Of a stretch of 45,968 bases of DNA, positions 8,161 to 16,498 are shown piece after piece (position 1 is the stretch's first letter; each line of letters begins with the position of its first letter). Location: contig JANQJR010000027.1 in the NCBI GenBank assembly GCA_028281525.1, positions 1-45,968 on the forward strand, written 5' to 3'. The notes beneath the pieces were generated by a model, which was not told where the DNA came from, did not search any database, and saw only the letters and a program-made list of their open reading frames with translations. The stretch comes from Magnetovibrio sp. (GTDB taxonomy: Bacteria > Pseudomonadota > Alphaproteobacteria > Rhodospirillales > Magnetovibrionaceae). The position numbers were made by a program, and so were the translations under genes.

Positions 8161-9471
8161 ATGCGTGTAGCGATGATTGGAACCGGTTATGTTGGCTTGG
8201 TTTCGGGTGCGTGCTTTTCCGAGTTTGGCGTGGACGTGGTCTGCGTCGATAAGGATCAAGGCAAGATCGATATGCTCGAAAACGGCATCATGCCGATTTA
8301 CGAACCGGGCCTCGACACTCTGGTCGAGCAAAACGTCAAAGCGGGCCGTCTGACTTTCACCACCGAGTTGGCGAGTGCGGTCAAGAACGCGGACGCGGTG
8401 TTCATTGCGGTGGGCACGCCCACCCGGCGCGGCGGCGGGCACGCGGATCTAAGCTACGTCTACGCCGCAGCCAAGGAAATCGCTGAAAACATGGACGGCT
8501 ACACCGTTGTGGTGACCAAGTCCACGGTGCCTGTGGGCACCGGCGACGAGGTCGAAAAGATCATTCGCGAAACCCGCCCGGATGCGGATTTCGACGTGGT
8601 CTCCAACCCCGAATTTCTGCGCGAAGGCTCCGCCATTACCGATTTCACCCATCCCGACCGGGTGGTTATCGGCACCGACAGCCCGCGCGCTCAGGAGGTG
8701 ATGCGCGAACTGTATCGTCCGCTGTCTTTGATCGAAGCGCCGATCGTATTTACGTCGCGCACCTCTTCCGAACTGATCAAATATGCCGCCAACACCTTCC
8801 TGGCGACCAAGATCACCTTTATCAACGAAGTCGCCGATCTTTGCGAAAAGGTCGGCGCGGACGTGCACGATGTCGCCAAGGGCATCGGGCTCGACGGGCG
8901 CATCGGCAAGAAGTTCCTGCACGCCGGTCCCGGTTACGGCGGGTCTTGCTTTCCCAAGGATACGCTCGCTCTTGTGCATACGGCCCAGGATGTGGGCTCG
9001 CCCTTGCGCATCGTCGAGGCGGTGGTCGATATCAATGATCGGCGCAAGAAATCCATGGCGAACCGCATCATCGACGCTTGCGGCGGCTCGGTCGCGGGCA
9101 AGACCGTGGCGGTTCTGGGGGTGACTTTCAAGCCTAACACCGACGACATGCGCGACGCGCCGAGCCTCGACATCATTCCCACACTGCTGGACGACGGGGC
9201 CACCGTGCGTGCCTTCGACCCGGAAGGGATGAAGGAAGCGATGACCCTGTTGGGCGACGTGGAATGGTGCGATGACGCCTATGCCACCATGGACGGCGCG
9301 GATGTGTTGGCCATCATCACCGAATGGAATGCGTTCCGCGGTCTGGACCTAGAGCGGGTGAAAGAGCTTTTGAACACGCCCGTGATGGTGGATTTGCGAA
9401 ATATTTACGAGCCGTCTGAAATGATGGAAGCTGGATTCGATTACCACTGCATCGGACGCCCCTTGCCATAA
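8161..9471 (+). CDS. ugd: UDP-glucose 6-dehydrogenase
   Basis: A 436-aa cytoplasmic NAD-dependent enzyme oxidising UDP-glucose to UDP-glucuronate in two steps. Visible are the Rossmann motif GTGYVG (7-12), the catalytic cysteine C263 in PGYGGSCFPKD, and the C-terminal UDP-binding domain opening with GKTVAVLGVTFKPNTDDMRD. All domains are present and the length is normal. It follows galU, which supplies its substrate, and is 11 bp from the phosphomannomutase gene, so these three form one functional block for uronic-acid or mannose-containing surface polysaccharide. A weak ribosome binding site (GGGGA) precedes ATG 8161. Confidence 0.95.
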   Translation: MRVAMIGTGYVGLVSGACFSEFGVDVVCVDKDQGKIDMLENGIMPIYEPGLDTLVEQNVKAGRLTFTTELASAVKNADAVFIAVGTPTRRGGGHADLSYVYAAAKEIAENMDGYTVVVTKSTVPVGTGDEVEKIIRETRPDADFDVVSNPEFLREGSAITDFTHPDRVVIGTDSPRAQEVMRELYRPLSLIEAPIVFTSRTSSELIKYAANTFLATKITFINEVADLCEKVGADVHDVAKGIGLDGRIGKKFLHAGPGYGGSCFPKDTLALVHTAQDVGSPLRIVEAVVDINDRRKKSMANRIIDACGGSVAGKTVAVLGVTFKPNTDDMRDAPSLDIIPTLLDDGATVRAFDPEGMKEAMTLLGDVEWCDDAYATMDGADVLAIITEWNAFRGLDLERVKELLNTPVMVDLRNIYEPSEMMEAGFDYHCIGRPLP

Positions 9472-9482
9472 GCGAGAGATAC

Positions 9483-10880
9483 ATGACCAATCCCGCAGCC
9501 CGCACGCTTGATCCGCATATCCTACGCGAATATGACATTCGCGGCATCACCAGCGACAATTTTAAAGCAGACGATGTGCGGGTTGTCGGTCGCGCTTTCG
9601 GTGCGATCATTTCGGAAAACGGCGGGACCTCTTGTGTCGTCGGCTATGACGGACGGCTGACATCCCCGCAATTGGAAGAAGCGTTGGTCGACGGCCTGAC
9701 CAAAAGCGGCATCAATGTGGTGCGCATCGGTTGCGGACCGACGCCGATGCTGTATTACGCGGGCGCGACCTTGGGCGTGGATGCGGCGATGATGATCACC
9801 GGCAGTCACAATCCTCCCGAATACAACGGCATCAAAATCACGCTCGGCGGCAAATCGTTCTACGGTCAAGACATTCAGAGGCTTGGCGAGATCGCGGCCA
9901 CAGGCGCGTTCGACAACGGCATGGGTTCGGCCCTTGAGCAATCCGTGTTCGAAGATTACGTCGCGCGCGTGCTCAGCGATTACCACGGCGACAAAGAACT
10001 CAACGTGGCATGGGACCCCGGAAACGGCGCGGCGGGTGACGTGGTGACGGAACTGGTCAAGCGCTTGCCGGGCACCCATCATCTTATCAATGAAACCATC
10101 GACGGCACGTTTCCGGCGCATCACCCGGACCCGACGGTGGAAAAAAACCTGGATCAGTTGAAGGCTTTGATCCAAGAAAAGAACTGCGATCTGGGCTTCG
10201 CGTTTGATGGCGATGGGGATCGCATCGGTGTGGTCGACGGCCAGGGACGCGTCTTGTGGGGCGACCAGATCATGGTGTTGGCGGCGCGTGAAGTGCTTGC
10301 GGACGAGCCGGGCGCGACCATCATCGCCGACGTCAAGGCCAGCCAGGCCTTCGTCGATGAGATCGAGCGTCTGGGCGGCAAGCCATTGATTTGGAAAACC
10401 GGCCACAGTCACATCAAAACCAAGATGTACGAGACCGGCGCGCCGTTGGCGGGGGAAATGAGCGCGCACATCTTCTTCAAGCATCGCTACTACGGCTATG
10501 ACGATGCGGTTTACACCGCCGTGCGGCTGCTCAGCGTGGTCGCCAGCAGCGAACAAAGTCTGGCGGAGATGCGCGACGGCATCCCGCAAATGGTTAACAC
10601 CCCGGAAATCCGCATCGACTGTGCGGAGGAACGCAAATTCAAGATCATCGACGAAGCCAAAGGCCGTTTGGCCGGGCAACCGGACCTGGACATCAACGAA
10701 ATCGACGGCGTGCGCGTCTCCACCCCGGACGGCTGGTGGCTGTTGCGCGCGTCCAACACCCAGGCCGCCCTGGTGGCGCGCTGTGAGAGCACGACCGAAG
10801 AAGGGCTGGAACGCTTGAAGGCGCAACTGCGGGCCCAATTGCAAGCCAGTGAGGTGGCGCTTCCCGAATTGCTGGGGTAG
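9483..10880 (+). CDS. manB: Phosphomannomutase/phosphoglucomutase
   Basis: A 465-aa enzyme of the alpha-D-phosphohexomutase family, AlgC/ManB type. All four active-site loops can be read: the phosphoserine loop TGSHNP with Ser108, the metal loop FDGDGDR with Asp242, 244 and 246, the sugar loop GEMSAHIFF, and the phosphate loop RASNTQ near the C-terminus. It interconverts mannose-6-P and mannose-1-P and, in dual-specificity members, glucose-6-P and glucose-1-P, which would feed GalU. The start is ATG 9483 after GAGA. It is followed 26 bp later by a gamma-glutamylcyclotransferase-like gene. Which sugar it prefers cannot be told from sequence. Confidence 0.93.
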   Translation: MTNPAARTLDPHILREYDIRGITSDNFKADDVRVVGRAFGAIISENGGTSCVVGYDGRLTSPQLEEALVDGLTKSGINVVRIGCGPTPMLYYAGATLGVDAAMMITGSHNPPEYNGIKITLGGKSFYGQDIQRLGEIAATGAFDNGMGSALEQSVFEDYVARVLSDYHGDKELNVAWDPGNGAAGDVVTELVKRLPGTHHLINETIDGTFPAHHPDPTVEKNLDQLKALIQEKNCDLGFAFDGDGDRIGVVDGQGRVLWGDQIMVLAAREVLADEPGATIIADVKASQAFVDEIERLGGKPLIWKTGHSHIKTKMYETGAPLAGEMSAHIFFKHRYYGYDDAVYTAVRLLSVVASSEQSLAEMRDGIPQMVNTPEIRIDCAEERKFKIIDEAKGRLAGQPDLDINEIDGVRVSTPDGWWLLRASNTQAALVARCESTTEEGLERLKAQLRAQLQASEVALPELLG

Positions 10881-10906
10881 ATCTGCTGAGTTAAGGAGCG
10901 ACATCC

Positions 10907-11326
10907 ATGACCGAGCGCAAAAACGTTTTTTTCTACGGTACTCTGTTGGACCACGATGTCTTGACCCACGTGCTGGAGGCGGACGTCGCACCGGCCCGTT
11001 TGGCACCGGCGACGTTGAAGGGGTATCGACGGGTTTACATCCGGGGGCGTCTGTACCCGATGTTGGTCCAAGCGCCGGACCATCGCTTCGAGGGCACGGT
11101 GATGCTGGACTGCACACAGGAAGAATGGGACAAGATCAGCCATTACGAAAGCTCCGACTACGATGTCGAGCGCGTGAGCGTACGCACGGCCATGGGGAAT
11201 GTGGATGCCTTTATCTTCCGGGGCGGGGTGGGGCAAATTCCCACCGACAAGGACTGGGACTTAGGGACTTGGCAAAGCCACCACAAGGCGGCGTTCATGA
11301 GCCGGGTGTTTCACGAAATCACTTAA
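10907..11326 (+). CDS. Gamma-glutamylcyclotransferase-fold (AIG2-like) protein
   Basis: A 139-aa cytoplasmic protein with the family substrate loop FFYGTLL (8-14), the motif LYPML (49-53), and a likely catalytic acid Glu81 in HYESSDYDVERV. The length is typical of AIG2/GGCT-like domains. Members cleave gamma-glutamyl amides or gamma-glutamylamines to 5-oxoproline; which compound is used here is unknown. A strong AAGGAG lies 10 bases before ATG 10907. The gene converges with the carboxypeptidase gene, whose stop is 19 bp away. Confidence 0.85.
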   Translation: MTERKNVFFYGTLLDHDVLTHVLEADVAPARLAPATLKGYRRVYIRGRLYPMLVQAPDHRFEGTVMLDCTQEEWDKISHYESSDYDVERVSVRTAMGNVDAFIFRGGVGQIPTDKDWDLGTWQSHHKAAFMSRVFHEIT

Positions 11327-11345
11327 AGCCGGGAAGGGCGTGCCT

Positions 11346-12584
11346 TCAGTTCAACGACGCCACTTCGTAAGGCTCGGTGATCTTTAAGGGCATGCAGCCG
11401 AACTTCTTCTTTTTCAAGAACCGGCATGCCCGGTAGGCCTGGGTCTTGCTGATGCCCATGATGCGGCCGCGATACAACACCCGGCCGCTTTTCTTTTTCA
11501 AGGGCGCGACCGCGATGTCGCCGTCGGCCAGATAGCTCGGCGCAAGGCCTTGCGCACGCACGGCAATGGCGTACGCCGGATCGTGCGTCTTGTACGCGCC
11601 AACTTGTACGCCCCACACGGTCTTGCCGGTTTTGGCGCGCTGCGTCCTCTTTTGCTCTTTCGCCTTGGCGACAGCCAGTTCCGGGTAGACCTTGTCCCAG
11701 CCCTTGTTCAGCAGCTTGACCATGTGGCGGTTGCGGGTTTTGGAGTTTTTGGCCCCGAACACCACGCCGATCAGGCGCTTTTCGCCGCGTTTGACCGATG
11801 CCACCAAGTTGAAACCGGACGCGCGGATGTAGCCGGTCTTGATTCCGTCGGTGCCTTCATAGTCGGTCAGCAGCTTGTTGTGGGACTTGTAAGTCTTGCC
11901 CGAATGGCGAAACTTGGATTCGGAAAAATAGGAATAACGATGCGGGAAGTGCATCAGCAGCGCCCGCGCCAAGGTCGACATGTCCCGTGCGGTGGACAAT
12001 TGCCCCCGGTGCGGCAAGCCCGACGCATTGCGGAAGGTGGTCGAACGCATGCCGAGATCGCGGGCCTTCGCGGTCATCAGAAGCGCGAATTGGCGCTCGG
12101 TCCCGCCGATGTGTTCGGCCACGGCCGCCGCGACGTCGTTGGCGGATTTGACGGTCAGGGCGCGGATCGCGGTTTCCACGGACAAGGTTTGGCCCGGTTG
12201 AATGCCCAATTTGGATGGCGGCTGACGGGCGGCGCGTTTGGACATCATGATCCGGTCGTCCAGGCGCATGCGGCCTGCGTCCAGCGCATCGAACATCATA
12301 TAGAGCGTCATCATCTTGGTGAGAGACGCGGGGTAATTGCGGGTGTCGGCGTTGATTTCGTGCAAGACCTCGCCGCTGTCGGCGTCGATCACCAAGGATG
12401 CGTATTTGGCGTCGGCGCTTGAGGGCAAGGTCAACGTCACGGCCAAAACCAACAAAACCGCCCAGGTTAGGAAACGCGGGCGTTCCAGGAACGGATCAAC
12501 GCGGCGCGAATGCGCGAGCGTCCGTCGAATTGCCGTTAGGGCTGCGCCCATTCTGGGTGCATGTGCGTCAAAACCGGGTCTCAC
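11346..12584 (-). CDS. D-alanyl-D-alanine carboxypeptidase with SPOR domain
   Basis: A 412-aa serine peptidase S11 (PBP5/6, DacC type) acting in the periplasm on the terminal D-Ala of murein pentapeptides. The three active-site motifs are SLTK (Ser87-Lys90), SAN (147-149) and KTG (249-251). A hydrophobic export segment spans about residues 38-57. The C-terminal part, after a basic linker, has a SPOR fold (about 328-408, starting WGVQVGAYK), which binds denuded glycan strands and often directs proteins to the septum. This S11-SPOR architecture is common in alphaproteobacteria. The start is uncertain: ATG 12584 gives a long N-terminus and Met12 is an alternative. Confidence 0.92.
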   Translation of the reverse strand: MRPGFDAHAPRMGAALTAIRRTLAHSRRVDPFLERPRFLTWAVLLVLAVTLTLPSSADAKYASLVIDADSGEVLHEINADTRNYPASLTKMMTLYMMFDALDAGRMRLDDRIMMSKRAARQPPSKLGIQPGQTLSVETAIRALTVKSANDVAAAVAEHIGGTERQFALLMTAKARDLGMRSTTFRNASGLPHRGQLSTARDMSTLARALLMHFPHRYSYFSESKFRHSGKTYKSHNKLLTDYEGTDGIKTGYIRASGFNLVASVKRGEKRLIGVVFGAKNSKTRNRHMVKLLNKGWDKVYPELAVAKAKEQKRTQRAKTGKTVWGVQVGAYKTHDPAYAIAVRAQGLAPSYLADGDIAVAPLKKKSGRVLYRGRIMGISKTQAYRACRFLKKKKFGCMPLKITEPYEVASLN

Positions 12585-12850
12585 GGCAAGAACATCCCTT
12601 TACTTGCGTTCTGGCTACGGGGCCGATGGTCGTGGGACTCGGTTCGTTCCGGTCTCCGAAATGGCCCCCTCGAAACCCGGGAGCCCCTTATTTGTGCGGG
12701 AAACCCGGGCTGACCGCAAGAGAAAAGGGTATTCTTCCCGAAACGGCCAATGCCGATTCTCCCCCGATCCGGTCTAAAAAAAAGTTAATCAACCCGCCCT
12801 TTTTGAAGGGGGGACTGGCGTTACGGTTTTATGGCTGTTTGGTGAAAAAA
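12585..12850. other. Gene-free stretch upstream of the phasin promoter
   Basis: No gene is supported here. Open frames crossing the region have no recognisable domain or good start. It carries an imperfect direct repeat around AAACCCGGG (12674 and 12710) and a T/G-rich hairpin near 12796-12816, and presumably the promoter of the minus-strand carboxypeptidase. Confidence 0.5.
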
Positions 12851-12865
12851 TTGTGCAGCGCAAAA
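12851..12865. promoter_or_regulatory. Upstream PhaR-like operator half of the phasin promoter
   Basis: TTGTGCAGCGCAAAA is an imperfect palindrome around AGC, with the same TGC-AGC-GCA core as the site at 12879-12897. The two centres are 30 bp apart, about three helical turns, so both can face the same side of the DNA. PhaR repressors of alphaproteobacteria bind TGC-rich pairs of the form CTGC-N3/4-GCAG. Confidence 0.55.
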
Positions 12866-12872
12866 ATAATAG

Positions 12873-12901
12873 TTGACCTATGCTGCAGCGCAGCATATAG
12901 T
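12873..12901 (+). promoter_or_regulatory. Phasin promoter with palindromic operator in its spacer
   Basis: The -35 TTGACC (12873-12878) and -10 TATAGT (12896-12901) are separated by exactly 17 bp. The spacer is filled by a 19-base palindrome (12879-12897, arms TATGCTGC and GCAGCATA around AGC) that contains CTGC-AGC-GCAG, the reported PhaR operator form. A repressor bound here would block RNA polymerase directly. The predicted leader is about 107 bases. Confidence 0.7.
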
Positions 12902-13014
12902 GATCTTGTACACCGGAGATCGGAATGGTTCCGATCCCCTCACATCGCGAAAGGAACTCTGGATAGAAGTTCCGGCGATCAAGACTTTTATCCAGAACTT
13001 AGGAGTGATGAGAC

Positions 13015-13506
13015 ATGAGCACCGCCAAAAAGAAAGCCGCCGCAGCGAACACTGCCATCGACACCGCCGCTGAAAACTTCGAAGCCACCGCCGACATGAT
13101 CAAGGACGGCGTGGACGCCGCCATCAAGGCCGGCGCCGAGCAGGCCAAAGCCGCTCAGGCTTTCGAAGGCATCGAATTCCCGGGCCGCGAAAACTTCGAC
13201 GCCGCCGTCAAGGCCGGCGAAGCCTATGTTGCCGGTATTCAGGAACTGAACGGCCTGTTTTTCAAGGCCGCCAAAGACGCCGTGCGCTTCAACAGCGACG
13301 CCGCCAAGGCCCTGAGCGCCTGCAAGAGCCCGGAAGAAATCACGGAAGCGCAAGCGAAGCTGGCCCAATCCGGCTTTGAAGCCGCCGTCGAAACCGGCAC
13401 CACCATCGGCAAGACCGCTTTCAAGGTCGCCGGTGACGTGAGCGCCCCGCTCACCAGCCAGTTCGGCGCCGCCTACAACGAATTCGTTTCCAAGACCGCT
13501 GCCTAA
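13015..13506 (+). CDS. phaP: Phasin (PHB granule-associated protein)
   Basis: A 163-aa, Ala-rich, almost wholly helical protein of the phasin family. Amphipathic heptads run through the whole length (for instance AKAAQAFEGIEFPGRENFD and AVKAGEAYVAGIQELNGLFF), with LSACKSPEEITEAQAKLAQ as the conserved family core. Phasins coat polyhydroxybutyrate granules and control their size and number. The start is ATG 13015 with AGGAG at 13001-13005. Codons are strongly biased to GCC, AAG and GAC, as in highly expressed genes. Regulation is suggested by the operator in the promoter, so the gene is probably induced when PHB accumulates and titrates PhaR. A strong terminator follows. Confidence 0.9.
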   Translation: MSTAKKKAAAANTAIDTAAENFEATADMIKDGVDAAIKAGAEQAKAAQAFEGIEFPGRENFDAAVKAGEAYVAGIQELNGLFFKAAKDAVRFNSDAAKALSACKSPEEITEAQAKLAQSGFEAAVETGTTIGKTAFKVAGDVSAPLTSQFGAAYNEFVSKTAA

Positions 13507-13547
13507 TCACTCACCTCCCCAAACCCCCTTTTGGGCAGCGAAACCTG

Positions 13548-13580
13548 AAAGGCCCGGTGGTTTCCACCGGGCCTTTTTTT
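13548..13580 (+). terminator. Strong rho-independent terminator after phaP
   Basis: A 13-bp stem (AAAGGCCCGGTGG with its complement), TTT loop, and a run of seven T ending at 13580. It isolates phaP as a single-gene unit. Confidence 0.95.
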
Positions 13581-13641
13581 CGTATTTTTCGTACTATTTC
13601 CCGAAACCATTGGGACTGCTCCGTTTTTCTGGTTATGATGC

Positions 13642-13740
13642 CTAGGGTCCGAACTCATTATTGTGATGCGTTTGGCGGTGGCGATTTTTCGCTTGGACGA
13701 GGCAGCAAAACCGCAGTAATGCTCTTCATTACAAGGGATT
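13642..13740. repeat. Interspersed repeat copy A
   Basis: It begins CTAGGGTCCGAACTCATTA and continues TTGTGATGCGTTTGGCGG, CGATTTTTCG and a final CATTA. With gaps it lines up over most of its length with copy B at 23373-23477. It lies in inverted orientation to copy C, so the two frame the 13642-13912 gap. No coding sequence is supported inside. Confidence 0.55.
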
Positions 13741-13794
13741 GTTAACGATGTCCGGGTGAAAAAGCGTCCCGTCCGGTGGATTTGCGAAAACCGT

Positions 13795-13912
13795 CCCCTG
13801 AGCGGCGTCAAAGCTTCTTGAAAGCAATATCGCACTTCCAGCGCGCCTTTTCCTTGTCAGGAAACGGTTTTCGCAAACCAAACGTAACAGAATAATGAGT
13901 CTGGACCCTGGA
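13795..13912. repeat. Interspersed repeat copy C, inverted relative to copy A
   Basis: Read on the minus strand it begins CCAGGGTCCAGACTCATTA, matching the start of copy A except at a few positions, and continues to GTTTGG. Its far part shares TCGCACTT and CGCGCCTTTTCCTTG with copy D at 8022. It ends 24 bp before the start of the sensor gene. Confidence 0.55.
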
Positions 13913-13936
13913 GAGCGGAAAGCGGGGTGTACCACT

Positions 13937-15883
13937 ATGGTCCGTTGGCTGACTTTGGCCATAGGATTGTGCATTTGCGCCGCGCCGGCATGGGCGGCGG
14001 ACAAGCTTGTTTTGCAATTGCGCTGGGACAACCAATTCCAGTTCGCGGGTTATTACGCCGCATTGTGGCAAGGTTATTATGCAGAAGTGGGCCTGGATGT
14101 GGAAATCCGCTCCGCCATCACGCCGGAACGCAAGGTGCTCAATTCCATCACGGAAGTCTCAGAAGGCCGCGCCGATATCGGCATCAGCGCGGCGGACATT
14201 CTGGTCGCGCGCAGCCAGGGCGCGCCGCTGATGGTGCTTGCATCGATTTTTCAACGCAGCCCTGTCGGCATCATCTCCCGGCGCGATGCGGGGGTGACGT
14301 CGCCGGCGGATTTGTCGCGGCTGAAAGTTTTCTACGAACCCAACGGTCTCGCCGGCGTGGAAATGCGCGCCATGTTGTCGGCGGAAGGCGTGGATTTCGA
14401 TGCTATGGAGACAGTTCAGGCCTCTGGAGGGAGCGGGCCCTATGGCTTTTTCGCTCGGGGCGAAGTCGACGCTTATCCGGGATATGTGTGGACTGCGCTG
14501 TGGAGCGCGAAGGAGCATGGTATTGACGTTTCTGTATTGTCGCCATCGACTTACGGCATCGATTTTTACGGCGACAGTTTGTTCACCCGTGAAGATTTGG
14601 CGCGCACCAAGCCCGATGCCTTGAAGCGGTTCATCGCCGCGACGCGCAAAGGCTGGATATACGCCCTGGAAAATCCGGACGAAATGTCCAAAACCATGAC
14701 CGAAGACCTGCCGCGCACGTTTCCCGTGGAGGATCTTCTGGGCTTCAATGTGTTTCAGAGCCGGGAAGTGGCCAAATTAACGCTATATCCGTTGATCAAT
14801 CTTGGCCATACCAACCCGGATCGTTGGCGGCGCATGCACGAAACGCTCAAGGATTTCGGTATGGTCAGCGATGAATTCGATGAACGCGCCTTAATCTTCG
14901 ATCCCGAAAAACGCAAGCAGGAGCGTGCGGCTCAACTCCAGAAGTGGTTGACGGTGGGTGGGGTGTTGCTGTTGGTGTTCATCGTCAGCGTGTTGATCTG
15001 GAACCGTCTGTTGCGTCGGCAAGTCCAAGCGGCGACCGGAAAGCTGCAAACGGCCTACGGCGAATTGGAACAGCGTGTGCGCGAACGCACCCAGGAGCTC
15101 AACGCCACTAAGGAGCGCTTGGCGTCGACGTTCGATGCTATTGACGAAGGGGTCTGGGATTGGAACATCCCCAGCAAGAACGTGATTTTTAGCGCCAATT
15201 GGCCACGCATCTTCGGCCACACCATGGATGAGATCGAACCCACCGTGCAGACATGGCTGGATATGCTGCATCCCGATGATATGCCGCTGGTGATGGCGCG
15301 CGTGGAAGACCATTTTCAAGGCCGTGCGCCGGTTTACCAATCCGAGCACCGCATGCGCCACAAAAACGGGCGGTGGTTATGGGTGTTGGACCGCGGGCGC
15401 GTGATCGAACGTGATGGGCAGGGCCAACCCATACGCATGGTTGGGGCAGCCCTGGATATTTCCAAGCGCAAGGAGGCGGAAGAGAATTTGCGCAAGCTGT
15501 CGCGCGCCGTGGAGCAGAGCCCCAGTTCGATTTTCATCACCGATACGAACGGCACCATCGAATATATCAATTCGAAATTCACCCAAATGACCGGCTATCC
15601 GCCTGATGAAGCCATCGGGCGCAACCTGCGGCTGCTCAAATCCGGCGATACGCCTTCCGAAGTGGTCGAAAATCTGTGGGAAACCATCAAGAGCGGGCAG
15701 GAATGGCGGGGCGAAATCAAGGATCGGCGTCGTGACGGCACGTTGTTTTGGGTGTACGAAACCATCGCACCGGTCAAGGACGAGAGGGGCGAAATCACCC
15801 ATTTCGTCGCCACGCACGAGGACATTTCGGAACGCAAAAGCACGCCCCTGGAAGGCGGAAGCCAAGATGATGCGGACGCTTAG
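13937..15883 (+). CDS. Periplasmic-binding-domain PAS sensor without output domain
   Basis: The 648-aa protein has a signal peptide (1-20, ending AWA), an NMT1/THI5-like substrate-binding domain (about 22-320, starting LVLQLRWDNQFQFAGYYAA), a transmembrane helix (about 339-357), a coiled coil (361-397) and two PAS/PAC domains (about 395-510 and 520-635). NMT1-like domains bind pyrimidine, sulfonate or similar small molecules. Proteins of this design usually continue into a GGDEF, EAL or histidine kinase domain; here the frame stops 15 residues after the second PAC motif (HEDISERK). The following 190 bp contain no such domain in any frame, so this may be a truncated sensor or one that signals through a partner. 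ATG 13937 was chosen because it starts the signal peptide; ATG 13895 lies in repeat copy C. Confidence 0.85.
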   Translation: MVRWLTLAIGLCICAAPAWAADKLVLQLRWDNQFQFAGYYAALWQGYYAEVGLDVEIRSAITPERKVLNSITEVSEGRADIGISAADILVARSQGAPLMVLASIFQRSPVGIISRRDAGVTSPADLSRLKVFYEPNGLAGVEMRAMLSAEGVDFDAMETVQASGGSGPYGFFARGEVDAYPGYVWTALWSAKEHGIDVSVLSPSTYGIDFYGDSLFTREDLARTKPDALKRFIAATRKGWIYALENPDEMSKTMTEDLPRTFPVEDLLGFNVFQSREVAKLTLYPLINLGHTNPDRWRRMHETLKDFGMVSDEFDERALIFDPEKRKQERAAQLQKWLTVGGVLLLVFIVSVLIWNRLLRRQVQAATGKLQTAYGELEQRVRERTQELNATKERLASTFDAIDEGVWDWNIPSKNVIFSANWPRIFGHTMDEIEPTVQTWLDMLHPDDMPLVMARVEDHFQGRAPVYQSEHRMRHKNGRWLWVLDRGRVIERDGQGQPIRMVGAALDISKRKEAEENLRKLSRAVEQSPSSIFITDTNGTIEYINSKFTQMTGYPPDEAIGRNLRLLKSGDTPSEVVENLWETIKSGQEWRGEIKDRRRDGTLFWVYETIAPVKDERGEITHFVATHEDISERKSTPLEGGSQDDADA

Positions 15884-15965
15884 ACTTCGAACGTGCGGCG
15901 CCTTTTTTATCTGTGGGGGTGGCGCTTGCGTCTTGAAGACCCCAAATTCTATGGTGAGACCGAAC

Positions 15966-15987
15966 GGGGGCCGAATTTACGGCCCCC
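15966..15987 (+). terminator. GC-rich hairpin after the sensor gene
   Basis: GGGGGCCG and CGGCCCCC form a perfect 8-bp stem with an ATT-rich 6-base loop, followed by only two T. It is a possible weak terminator between the sensor gene and clpS. Confidence 0.5.
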
Positions 15988-16072
15988 TTCGTTCGCGTTA
16001 TGATGAGGGGGTTGAGGTGATTCCGCCGAACCGAGTCACACACGGCAAAGAGGCGAACAAAGAGGCGAATAC

Positions 16073-16408
16073 GTGAGCGATCAAACTCCAGGACGTGTGG
16101 GCGGTGGCGACGGTGACACCGGCGTGGCCCTCAAGACACGCTCCAAAACCAAGAAACCTTCGATGTATAAGGTCCTGATGTTGAATGACGATTACACACC
16201 GATGGAATTCGTCGTGCACATCTTGGAACGCATTTTTAACAAGTCGCAAGAGGAGGCGACGCGCATCATGTTGCACGTCCATCAAAAAGGGGTCGGCGTG
16301 TGCGGCGTATTCACTTACGAGATCGCGGAAACCAAGGCCAGCCAAGTGATGGATCTGGCGCGCCAAAACCAACACCCATTGCAGTGCACGATTGAAAAGG
16401 ACGCCTGA
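16073..16408 (+). CDS. clpS: ClpS adaptor protein
   Basis: A 111-aa adaptor that binds the ClpA N-domain and delivers N-degron proteins (N-terminal Leu, Phe, Tyr, Trp) to ClpAP. The conserved motifs [18 protein letters not shown] and [20 protein letters not shown] are intact; they hold the acidic residues and the His that grip the N-terminal amino group. The flexible N-terminal tail (1-30) that enters the ClpA pore is present. It starts at GTG 16073, with AGAGG at 16061-16065. That site lies in a duplicated 12-base unit (16047-16070). clpA follows 90 bp later. The aat product at 36.6 kb makes some of its substrates. Confidence 0.95.
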   Translation: MSDQTPGRVGGGDGDTGVALKTRSKTKKPSMYKVLMLNDDYTPMEFVVHILERIFNKSQEEATRIMLHVHQKGVGVCGVFTYEIAETKASQVMDLARQNQHPLQCTIEKDA

Positions 16409-16498
16409 GCACAGGCGAAAAAGACGCCTAAAAAAGTGGACCCGCAGCACTACATAATAAACAAGCAACCCCCAACCGGTGATTGGAGATCAAAGCAG

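Noticed and set aside
12398-13018. A 206-codon frame running into the phasin start
   Set aside because: It starts inside the carboxypeptidase gene, crosses the phasin promoter and has no family pattern or ribosome binding site.
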